Part shown: in pieces, positions 1 through 7,096 of the stretch | Layout: each line of letters begins with the position of its first letter | How positions within the stretch are numbered: position 1 is the first letter of the stretch | Origin: Dokdonella sp. | GTDB lineage: Bacteria; Pseudomonadota; Gammaproteobacteria; Xanthomonadales; Rhodanobacteraceae | Assembly: GCA_030150315.1 (NCBI GenBank) | Contig: JASLGB010000265.1 | Coordinates: forward strand, 1-15,145 | DNA: 15,145 nucleotides | Direction: 5' to 3' | Notes under the pieces: model-generated | Database searches by the model: none | Told to the model about the DNA's origin: nothing | What the model saw: only the letters and a program-made list of their open reading frames with translations | Position numbers and translations under genes: made by a program

Positions 1-163
1 GTCCGCGCGGCGCGTCCCGTCTCGCCAGCCGCGCGCCTGCGCCGCTACACTGGCACGCTTCGATACGGCCCGTTTTCCGCCACGATGCTGCCGCTTTTTC
101 CCGCCAGCCTGACCCGATGCAGGCCTTTCCCGATGCGTTTCCCGAATCCATGAGTCCGGCGTC
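1..163 (+). promoter_or_regulatory. Upstream region of mrcB with a putative promoter
   Basis: No complete gene is seen here. A possible sigma70 promoter is TCGCCA at 22-27, an 18-base spacer, and TACACT at 46-51. The -10 box is reasonable and the -35 box is weak. The reading frame that ends at TGA 165-167 is open from the window edge and contains an ATG at 117, giving a 16-residue ORF (117-167). Its stop overlaps the GTG start of mrcB in the sequence GTGA. The open frame could also be the tail of an upstream gene. I see no strong ribosome binding site for mrcB. Confidence 0.35.
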
Positions 164-2440
164 GTGAGTTTCCTGCGCGCGGCTTGGCGATGGCTGCGGG
201 CCCCGTTCTGGATCGCCCTCGGCGTCGCCATCGGCTTTCTGGTGCCGTATGCGCTCTACCTCGACCGCGAGGTGCGCAGCCGCTTCGACGACCTGTCGTG
301 GGAGTTCCCCGGCCGTGTCTATGCGCGGCCGCTGGAGCTGTCGCCGGGCTTGCCGATGAATGCCGATGCGCTGTTCATCGAGCTGGCCGCCGCGCGCTAC
401 ATCGACGAGCCGGGGGCGCGCACGCCGGGCACCTTCCATCGCGACGGCGCGAGCTGGACGATCTCGCGCCGCGCCTTCATCTATCTGGACGGACGCGAAC
501 GCGAGCGGCGCGTGGTGGCGATGCTGGCGAACGGGCGCGTCGCGCGGCTGAACGACGCCGACAGCGGCCAGGCGCTGGCGCGGGTGCGCATCGATCCGGC
601 GCGCATCGCAACGCTGTATGGCGCGCAGCAGGAAGATCGCCGCGTCGCGCAGCTGGGCGAGTTGCCGCCGCTGCTGATCGCCGGGTTGCAGGCGGTCGAG
701 GATCGCGAGTTCAAGAACCACCACGGCATCCATGTCGCGGCGATCCTGCGTGCGGCCTGGGCCAACCTGATCGCCGGCCGCGTCGTGCAGGGCGGTTCGA
801 CCTTGACCCAGCAGCTGGTGAAGAACCTCTTCCTCGACCGCAGCCAGACGATGCTGCGCAAGGTCAACGAGGCCTTGCTGTCGCTGCTGATCGAGGCGCG
901 CTACGACAAGCGGCGCATCCTCGAGGCCTACGTCAACGAGATCTTCCTCGGCCAGCAGGGCGGCCAGGCGGTGCACGGTTTCGCCGCCGCCAGCGAGTTC
1001 TACTTCGGGCGCGACGTGCGCACGCTGGGTGCGGCCGACATCGCGCTGCTGGTCGGCATGGTGCAGGGGCCGAGCATGTACGACCCGCGCCGCAACCCGG
1101 AGCGCGCGCTGACGCGGCGCAACGTGGTGCTCGGCGTGTTCCGCGACACCGGCCTGATCGACGCGGCGGCGTTCGAGGCCGCGCGGCAGCGGCCGATCGG
1201 CATCGCCGCGACCGCGACCCTGCCACGCGACCGCTATCCGGCCTTCCTCGACCTCGTGCGGCGCCAGCTGAAGCAGGACTATCCCGACACGGATCTGGCC
1301 AGCGCAGGCCTGTCCATCCACACCACGCTCGCGCCGTCGACGCAGACGATGGCCGAGAGCGCGATCGATCGCGGTCTGGCCGACCTCGGCAAGCGCGGCG
1401 AGGAGGTGCAGGCGGCGATGGTCGTGACCGGCGCGCAGGATGGCGAAGTGCAGGCGATGATCGGCAGCCGCAATGCCGACGAGCAGGGATTCAATCGGGC
1501 GCTGGATGCGACGCGGCCGATCGGTTCGCTGGTGAAGCCCTTCGTCAGCCTGGTCGCGCTGGCGCAGCCGCAGCGTTATTCGCTGGCGACCGTGCTCGAC
1601 GACAGCCCGATCGACATGCCGCAGCGCGGCGGCGGCCGCTGGCAGCCGCAGAACGACGATCGCCAGAGCCACGGCCAGGTGCTGCTGGTGGACGCGCTGG
1701 TCAACAGCTGGAACCTGGCCACGATCAACCTCGGCCTGCGCATCGGCGTCGATCGCGTGCGCGGCTTCCTGCAGTCGTTCGGACTGGGGCGTGAGATCAA
1801 CCCGAATCCGTCAATGCTGCTCGGCGCGATCGACCTCAGCCCGTTCGATGTCGCGCGGCTGTACCAGTACCTTGCCGCCGATGGCCATGCCTTGCCGCTG
1901 CGCTCGCTGCGCGGCGTGCTCGATGCGCAGGGCCGGCCGCTGTCGCGCTACGCGGTCAAGCCGGGCGGCGGCGACTACACCACCGCCAGTCGCCTCGTGA
2001 CCTATGCGATGCAGCAGGTCGTGACGCGCGGTACCGCGCGCTCGATCGGCGCCGCGGGGCTCGGCTGGCTCAACGCCGCCGGCAAGACCGGCACCAGCGA
2101 CACGCAGCGCGATGCCTGGTTCGCCGGATTCACCGGCAGCACGCTGGCGGTGGCCTGGGTCGGGCGCGACGACAACAAGCCAACCGCGCTGTTCGGCTCG
2201 ACCGGCGGATTGCGCCTGTGGATCGAGTTGATGAAGCGCCTGCCGACCTTGCCGCTGGTCGTGCCGCAGGACGGCCTCGAACGCGGTTTCGTCACCGCCG
2301 ATGGCCGCGGCAGCAATCCCGCGTGTGAGGGCGCACGCGAGCTGCCGTTTGCGGTCGGTTACGCGCCGAGCGCCGAGGAATCCTGCCCGATCGACCAGAT
2401 CCGCCAGTGGTTCGGCGGCGGCGATGCGGCCGAGCCGTGA
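164..2440 (+). CDS. mrcB: Penicillin-binding protein 1B (bifunctional peptidoglycan glycosyltransferase/transpeptidase)
   Basis: This class A PBP polymerises lipid II into glycan strands and cross-links the stem peptides on the periplasmic face of the inner membrane. The 758-residue protein has a short cytoplasmic tail and one membrane anchor (about 13-33). A UB2H-like region follows (about 50-150), which in E. coli PBP1b binds the activator LpoB. The GT51 domain has its catalytic Glu in AVEDREF (E179) and the GGSTLTQQLVKN motif at 210-221. The transpeptidase domain has all three active-site motifs: SLVK (S455, K458), SWN (515-517) and KTGTS (641-645). Length is typical of the family. The GTG start is chosen because no in-frame ATG or GTG lies just upstream and it gives a normal N-terminus before the anchor; the ribosome binding site is poor. 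A TPR-like lipoprotein gene follows after 133 bases on the same strand and may encode its regulator. Confidence 0.96.
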   Translation: MSFLRAAWRWLRAPFWIALGVAIGFLVPYALYLDREVRSRFDDLSWEFPGRVYARPLELSPGLPMNADALFIELAAARYIDEPGARTPGTFHRDGASWTISRRAFIYLDGRERERRVVAMLANGRVARLNDADSGQALARVRIDPARIATLYGAQQEDRRVAQLGELPPLLIAGLQAVEDREFKNHHGIHVAAILRAAWANLIAGRVVQGGSTLTQQLVKNLFLDRSQTMLRKVNEALLSLLIEARYDKRRILEAYVNEIFLGQQGGQAVHGFAAASEFYFGRDVRTLGAADIALLVGMVQGPSMYDPRRNPERALTRRNVVLGVFRDTGLIDAAAFEAARQRPIGIAATATLPRDRYPAFLDLVRRQLKQDYPDTDLASAGLSIHTTLAPSTQTMAESAIDRGLADLGKRGEEVQAAMVVTGAQDGEVQAMIGSRNADEQGFNRALDATRPIGSLVKPFVSLVALAQPQRYSLATVLDDSPIDMPQRGGGRWQPQNDDRQSHGQVLLVDALVNSWNLATINLGLRIGVDRVRGFLQSFGLGREINPNPSMLLGAIDLSPFDVARLYQYLAADGHALPLRSLRGVLDAQGRPLSRYAVKPGGGDYTTASRLVTYAMQQVVTRGTARSIGAAGLGWLNAAGKTGTSDTQRDAWFAGFTGSTLAVAWVGRDDNKPTALFGSTGGLRLWIELMKRLPTLPLVVPQDGLERGFVTADGRGSNPACEGARELPFAVGYAPSAEESCPIDQIRQWFGGGDAAEP

Positions 2441-2505
2441 GCGCATCCGGCGCGGATTTGCGCCGCCGCGTTCATCCGCGGGATGTCTCCGGTTTCCGCC
2501 TTCGC

Positions 2506-2511
2506 TACAGT
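2506..2511 (+). promoter_or_regulatory. Putative -10 box upstream of the lipoprotein gene
   Basis: TACAGT at 2506-2511 sits in the context CGCTACAGTGTC, much like CGCTACACTGGC at 44-55 ahead of mrcB. It lies 62 bases before the lipoprotein ATG. No good -35 box is seen at the right distance, so this is only a candidate for a separate promoter in the 133-base gap after mrcB. Confidence 0.25.
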
Positions 2512-2573
2512 GTCGCCTTCCTGCCATGCCGCCCGGCACTCCGCTGCCGCGTCTCCCAACCAGAGCTTCAGAC

Positions 2574-3095
2574 ATGTCCCGCATGAAACCGCTTGTGCCC
2601 TTCCTGATCGTCCTGCTGGCCGCCTGCTCGCAGCCGGAGCAGCGCTCCGAACCGCCGCGGCCTGCCGTCGCCGTCGACCGGATTGCCGCCAAGCTGCGCA
2701 TCCGCACGGCGGGCGAGGGGCTGGATTCGGCGGTGCAGGTGCAGCCGCTGCGCGATCCGGCGATCGACGGCTTCCTCGCGGACGCGAAGAAGGCCGAGTC
2801 GATGCACGATTTCGGCAAGGCGGCCGAGGCCACCGCATCGGCGCTCAAGCTCGCGCCGGAAGCGCCGGACATCCTGCAGTACGCCGCCGAGATCGAAGTG
2901 GGTCGCGGCGATTGGCAGCGCGCCGAAACGCTGGCCGTGCGCAGCTATTCGCTCGGCCCGAAGGTCGGCAGCCTGTGCGCGCGCAACTGGCAGACCGTGG
3001 TCGAGGCGCGCACCGCGCTGGATGACGCCGAAGAAGTGGCCAAGGCGAAACAGCGCCTGCAGGCCTGCCGCGTGCCGCCGCGCGTGCGCATGTGA
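2574..3095 (+). CDS. TPR-like outer-membrane lipoprotein, candidate LpoP-type PBP1b activator
   Basis: The 173-residue protein starts with a lipoprotein signal: basic MSRMK, a hydrophobic stretch, then lipobox LAAC with the acylated Cys at 18. Ser at +2 is not the inner-membrane retention Asp, so outer-membrane sorting is expected. After a Pro-rich linker (about 19-32), residues about 60-155 form helices with the spacing and A/G/L pattern of tetratricopeptide repeats, for example MHDFGKAAEATASALKLAPE. The gene lies directly after mrcB on the same strand. In Pseudomonas aeruginosa a TPR lipoprotein, LpoP, activates PBP1b, and relatives are reported beside PBP1b genes. The same role here is inferred from type and position and not from a demonstrated sequence match. 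ATG 2583 (Met4) is an alternative start that keeps the lipobox. It could also be an unrelated TPR lipoprotein. Confidence 0.8.
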   Translation: MSRMKPLVPFLIVLLAACSQPEQRSEPPRPAVAVDRIAAKLRIRTAGEGLDSAVQVQPLRDPAIDGFLADAKKAESMHDFGKAAEATASALKLAPEAPDILQYAAEIEVGRGDWQRAETLAVRSYSLGPKVGSLCARNWQTVVEARTALDDAEEVAKAKQRLQACRVPPRVRM

Positions 3096-3170
3096 GTCGT
3101 GCCGCTGCGTGCCGCGATTCCGTTTTTTGATGCGGCGCCCGCCGCGCCGTCACGGCGCCAGCTTGCGCGG

Positions 3171-3191
3171 GCCTGCGGGCGTCGCGCAGGC
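3171..3191 (+). repeat. Inverted repeat in the gap before yoaA
   Basis: GCCTGCG (3171-3177) and CGCAGGC (3185-3191) form a 7-base-pair stem with a 7-base loop. No T-tract follows, so this is not a standard terminator. The remainder of the gap (3096-3229) is GC-rich with one T6 run (3123-3128) that lacks a clear stem before it. No promoter is obvious. Confidence 0.3.
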
Positions 3192-3229
3192 GCAGATGCG
3201 CGCGTGAAGCGGGCCGCGGGAGAGATGCG

Positions 3230-5137
3230 ATGAATGCGGCCGAGCTGCTCGGGCCGGAAGGCCCGTTTGCGCGCGAAGTGCCCGGTTTCGCGCCGCGTGC
3301 CTCGCAGCAGGCGATGGCCACGGCCGTGGAGGAGGCCATCGCCGAGCGCCAGATGCTGGTCGCCGAGGCCGGTACCGGCACCGGCAAGACCTTCGCCTAT
3401 CTGGTGCCGGCGCTGACGTGCGGCCGGCGCGTGATCGTCTCGACCGGCACCAAGACCCTGCAGGACCAGTTGTTCCATCGCGACTTGCCGCGCGTGCGCA
3501 GCGTGCTCGGCGCGCGCCTGAAGATGGCCTTGCTGAAAGGGCGCGCCAACTATCTTTGCCTGCACCGGCTCGACCAGGCGCGCAAGGAAGGGCGCTTCGC
3601 CAGCCGCGAACAGGTGTCCGAGCTGGAGACGATCCACGTCTGGTCGTCGCGCACGCTGTCGGGTGACCGCGCCGAACTGGTGGACGTGCCGGAAGATTCG
3701 CCGCTGTGGCCGCGCGTCACCTCGACCACCGAGAACTGCCTCGGCGCGGAATGCCCGATGTTCTCCGAATGCTTCGTGGTGAAGGCGCGGCGGGCGGCGC
3801 AGGAAGCCGACCTCGTCGTCGTCAACCATCACCTGCTGTTCGCCGATCTTTCGATCAAGCAGGAGGGTTTCGGCGAAATCCTGCCCGGTGCGCACGCCTT
3901 CATCCTCGACGAAGCGCACCAGATTCCCGATCTGGCCGGGCAATTCTTCTCGGTTACGCTGTCGGCGCGACAGATCACCGAGATGACCGGCGACACGCTG
4001 GCCGAATGCGCCAGCGTGAGCGGTGCGCTGGGCGCGCTGCAGCCGTCGCTCGATGCGCTGAATGGCACGGTCAAGCGCCTGCGGCTGGCGCTCGACCGCT
4101 TCCCGCCCAAGGCCGCGTTTGCGCTGATCGAGCGCGACGAGGAAGTGAAGCGCGAGCTGCACGAGCTGCGCGTCGGGCTGGAGGCGTTCAATGCCGCGCT
4201 CGATCCGCACGCCGAACGCAGTCGCGGCATGGCCAGCGTCGCCGAGCGTGCGGCGGAACAGCTGGCGCGGCTGACCCACCTCACCGACAGCGGCGCACGC
4301 GATTCGGTGCACTGGTACGAGCTGAGTGCGCACGGATTCGCCTTCCACGCCACGCCGCTGGATCTGGCGCCGCCGCTGCGCGAACTGCGCGACCAGAGCC
4401 AGGCGGCGTGGATCTTCACCTCGGCCACGCTGTCGGTCGCCGGCCGCTTCGATCACTTCGCGCGCCAGCTCGGGCTGGACGATCCGGTCACACTCGGCCT
4501 CGACAGCCCGTTCGACTACGCGCGGCAGGCGCTGGCCTACCTGCCGCCGGGCCTGCCCGACCCATCCGCGCCGGACTACATCGAGTGCGTCATCGACGCG
4601 GTGGTGCCGGTGCTTGTGGCTTCGCGAGGGCGCGCCTTCCTGCTGTTCACCTCGCACCGCGCGCTGCGGCGCGCGGCGGAACTGCTGCCCGAGCGCGTGC
4701 CGTTTCCGCTGTTCGTGCAGGGCACTGCGCCCCGCCATCAGCTGCTGACCGGCTTTCGCGAGTCCGGCAACGGCGTGCTGCTGGGCGCGGCCAGCTTCTG
4801 GGAGGGCGTCGACGTCGCCGGCGAGGCGCTCAGCCTTGTCGTCATCGACAAGCTGCCGTTCGCCGCACCGGACGATCCGGTGCTGGTGGCGCGCCTGGAC
4901 GCGCTGCGCGAGTCCGGCGGCAATCCGTTTGCCGAATGGCAGGTGCCCAATGCGGTGATCGCGTTGAAGCAGGGCGCCGGGCGACTGATCCGCGACGTGC
5001 ACGACCGCGGCGTGCTGATGCTGTGCGATCCACGACTGACCTCGCGCGGCTACGGGCGCATTTTCCTCGCCAGCCTGCCACCCTTGCAGCGCACGCGCGC
5101 GCTGGCCGATGTCGAGACATTCTTCGGGCCAGCCTGA
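3230..5137 (+). CDS. yoaA: ATP-dependent DNA helicase, YoaA/DinG family (XPD-like, FeS)
   Basis: This is a 635-residue SF2 helicase of the XPD/DinG group, which unwinds DNA 5' to 3'. YoaA in E. coli works with the HolC (chi) subunit of DNA polymerase III at damaged or stalled replication sites. Walker A is AGTGTGKT (47-54). Four cysteines in the FeS-domain position (C110, C170, C175, C181) match the [4Fe-4S] ligand pattern of XPD-like helicases. Walker B is DEAH (227-230), followed by TSATL (397-401) and the motif VI-like QGAGRLIR (581-588). Length and the compact N-terminus fit YoaA better than longer DinG forms with an exonuclease domain. The start is supported by GGGAG (3218-3222), 7 bases before ATG. 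It follows the lipoprotein gene after 134 bases. Nothing in the context links it to the cell-wall genes. Confidence 0.93.
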   Translation: MNAAELLGPEGPFAREVPGFAPRASQQAMATAVEEAIAERQMLVAEAGTGTGKTFAYLVPALTCGRRVIVSTGTKTLQDQLFHRDLPRVRSVLGARLKMALLKGRANYLCLHRLDQARKEGRFASREQVSELETIHVWSSRTLSGDRAELVDVPEDSPLWPRVTSTTENCLGAECPMFSECFVVKARRAAQEADLVVVNHHLLFADLSIKQEGFGEILPGAHAFILDEAHQIPDLAGQFFSVTLSARQITEMTGDTLAECASVSGALGALQPSLDALNGTVKRLRLALDRFPPKAAFALIERDEEVKRELHELRVGLEAFNAALDPHAERSRGMASVAERAAEQLARLTHLTDSGARDSVHWYELSAHGFAFHATPLDLAPPLRELRDQSQAAWIFTSATLSVAGRFDHFARQLGLDDPVTLGLDSPFDYARQALAYLPPGLPDPSAPDYIECVIDAVVPVLVASRGRAFLLFTSHRALRRAAELLPERVPFPLFVQGTAPRHQLLTGFRESGNGVLLGAASFWEGVDVAGEALSLVVIDKLPFAAPDDPVLVARLDALRESGGNPFAEWQVPNAVIALKQGAGRLIRDVHDRGVLMLCDPRLTSRGYGRIFLASLPPLQRTRALADVETFFGPA

Positions 5138-5139
5138 CC

Positions 5140-5155
5140 GATTCCGCGCGGAATC
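5140..5155. repeat. 16-base perfect palindrome after yoaA
   Basis: GATTCCGC followed directly by GCGGAATC forms a loopless inverted repeat, starting 3 bases after the yoaA stop codon and ending 42 bases before the next ATG. It lacks a T-tract, so a terminator is unlikely. It could be an operator half-site pair or chance in GC-rich DNA. Confidence 0.3.
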
Positions 5156-5197
5156 CGCCGTTCCGCCGCGCCCGACACAGGATTCAAGACTCTCGCC

Positions 5198-6802
5198 ATG
5201 TCACCGACCAGCCGCCCCGCTTCGTCCAACCGCCTTGCGGGATTGCCGATACCCGCCGCGTTCGCCGCGCAGCAGGCCGTGGCCGCGCTGCAGCAGAACG
5301 AGCCTGCACGCGCGCTGCGCGAGCTGGATCGCCTCGATGCGCAGGCGCGCGAGCACCCGGAGCTGCTGCGCCTGCGCGGAATCGCGCGCCTGTACATGGG
5401 TGATGTCGGTGCGGCGGTCGCCTGCCTGTCCGAGGCGGTCGAGCGCTGGCCCGACGATGCGCTGACGAACGGCCAGTTGGGCGCCGCGCTGGCAAGCGCC
5501 GGCGATCTCGAAGCGGCGGTGATGATGTTCCGCCGCGCGGTCGAGCTGGATGCCGCGCACTACGACGCCTGGTTCAACCTAGGCCATGCGCTGGACCGGC
5601 TCGACGACGCCCACAGCGCCTGTCATGCATTCGGCGAAGCCCTGCGTCTGGCGCCGGGAAATCACGAATTGCGCCTGCAGTACGCAGAGACGTTGAAGGC
5701 GGTCGGACGGCTGGATGAGGCCGAGGCGCAGTTGCGCCGCGTCGTGGCCGACGATCCCGATTCCGTTCCGGCATGGGTGGGTTTGTCCACCTTGAAGACC
5801 TTTCGGCCCGATCCGGCCGAGTTGGAACGCCTCGTCCGCCTGCATGCGCAAGGGCGCGTGCCGCCGGCGCGTCGCGTCGATTTCGAGTTCGCGCTGGCTG
5901 CGCTGCTGGAGCGCGCCGGGCACTTCGAGCAGGCGTTTCCGGTGTTCCTGTCCGCCAATGCCGCCAAGCGGCCCGAGGTGCGCTGGAATGCGGGCGCGGT
6001 GAGCGCGTTGGTGGACGACATCCTTGCGCGCTTCTCGCGCCTGCCGCCGTTCCAGGGTGATCCCGGTTTCGGCAGCGAGGCGATATTCCTCGTCGGCATG
6101 CCGCGCTCCGGTTCGACCTTGCTCGAGCAGATCCTGTCGGCGCATCCCGAGGTGCAGGGCGGCGGCGAGCGCAACGAGGTGGTGGAGGTGCTGCAGGCCG
6201 AATCCGTGCGTCGCGGCAAGCGTTTTCCGACTTGGATCGAGGAGGCCGCGGACGAGGACTGGCGGCGCTTGGGCGAGGCGTTTCTGCAGCGCTGCTCCAC
6301 ATGGCGCGACGAGCGGCCGCGCTTTACCAACAAGACGCTGACCAACTGGCAGACGCTCGGCGCGCTCCGCCGCATGCTGCCGGGGGCGCGCTTCGTGCAT
6401 TGCCGACGCGATCCGCTCGAGACGATCTGGAGCTGCTTCAAGCACCATTTCGGCGAGTCACAATTTTTCACGTAAGACATTGGCGAGCTGCTCGCCTTCC
6501 ACGCCGACTGCCAGCGTGCGATGGACGCGTGGAAGGCGCGCTGGCCGGACGCGATCACCGACTTCGCGCACGAGGATCTGCTGGCCGACCCGGAGGCGGC
6601 AATCCGCGGAATCCTCGGCCAATGCGGGCTTTCGTTCGCGCCTTCCTGCCTTGCGTTCCATGAAAACGATCGGGTTGTGCGGACCTCCAGCGCCAGCCAG
6701 GTGCGCCAACCGCTGCAGCGTGATCTTGCGGTCGCGCACCACTACGGCGCACTTCTCGACCCGGTGCGGCAGCGATTGCCGATTCCGCCTGCAAGGCCTT
6801 GA
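5198..6802 (+). pseudogene. TPR-domain sulfotransferase interrupted by an in-frame stop codon
   Basis: The intact frame would encode 534 residues plus the position of the stop. Residues about 20-250 hold tetratricopeptide repeats (for example AHYDAWFNLGHALDRLDDAH). A sulfotransferase domain begins near 293: the 5'-phosphosulfate loop VGMPRSGSTLLEQIL (299-313) and the 3'-phosphate region RFVHCRRDPLETIWSCFKHH (398-417) fit PAPS-dependent sulfotransferases of the Sulfotransfer_3 type. TAA at 6473-6475 (codon 426) ends the frame after ...SQFFT. The same frame then continues open to TGA 6800-6802 with a sensible C-terminus (DIGELLAFHADCQRAMDAW...). Relatives often have F-x-Y-D here, so one change of TAC or TAT to TAA explains it. 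No frameshift is involved. A sequencing error is possible. As read, the product would be a 425-residue protein with both PAPS motifs but without about 108 C-terminal residues. The gene starts 60 bases after yoaA; its ribosome binding site is weak. Confidence 0.85.
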
Positions 6803-6867
6803 AGAGATTGCGGATTTCCCGCCGCCCGCCGGACGGGTGTCGTTGGCTGCCTTTGACGCACTGCGAA

Positions 6868-6897
6868 TTGCGTCACACAGTTTGGCTGTGCTAATAA
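6868..6897 (+). promoter_or_regulatory. Putative promoter for the first protease gene
   Basis: TTGCGT (6868-6873), an 18-base spacer and TAATAA (6892-6897) preceded by TG-C (extended -10) resemble a sigma70 promoter. The spacer and the bases before the -10 hold an inverted repeat CACAG-TTTGG-CTGTG (6876-6890), which could be an operator. It lies about 200 bases before the protease ATG, and a terminator-like hairpin stands between them. Confidence 0.35.
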
Positions 6898-6954
6898 ACA
6901 CGGGCTGAACGAATTCGAGGAATCAGCAGGATTCGGGAAGCAATCGATTCGGGG

Positions 6955-6987
6955 AGAGGGGCGCTGCATCAGCCGCGGCCCTCTTTT
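6955..6987 (+). terminator. Rho-independent terminator-like hairpin
   Basis: AGAGGG (6955-6960) pairs with CCCTCT (6979-6984). The loop contains an inner GCTG-CAT-CAGC hairpin (6963-6973), and a T4 run (6984-6987) follows. It may end transcription from the sulfotransferase side, 153 bases past that gene's final stop. It could instead act as an attenuator if the promoter at 6868-6897 serves the protease. Confidence 0.55.
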
Positions 6988-7012
6988 CGCGCGCCCGCCG
7001 CAGGTGCGAGCT

Positions 7013-7034
7013 GTCGTATCCCTTGGGGAACGAC
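7013..7034 (+). repeat. Stem-loop in the protease 1 leader
   Basis: GTCGT (7013-7017) pairs with ACGAC (7030-7034), and CCC pairs with GGG inside, giving a small imperfect hairpin about 60 bases before the start codon. Function is unknown. Confidence 0.25.
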
Positions 7035-7096
7035 GCAGGTGGCGGATCGATGTTCCGCAATCATTCCAATGAGTCAGATCGAGTCGGGAGTAGTAG

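Noticed and set aside
184..1794. A 536-codon plus-strand frame inside mrcB
   Set aside because: It is an Arg/Ala/Gly-rich frame-shifted shadow; the mrcB frame carries all catalytic motifs.
2945..5002. A 685-codon minus-strand open frame across yoaA
   Set aside because: Low-complexity R/H/Q/A/G composition and full overlap with the recognised helicase; no motif or start signal supports it.
6473..6475. Recoding of the sulfotransferase stop as selenocysteine or pyrrolysine
   Set aside because: The codon is TAA, not TGA or TAG, and no recoding hairpin is evident; a simple nonsense change fits better.
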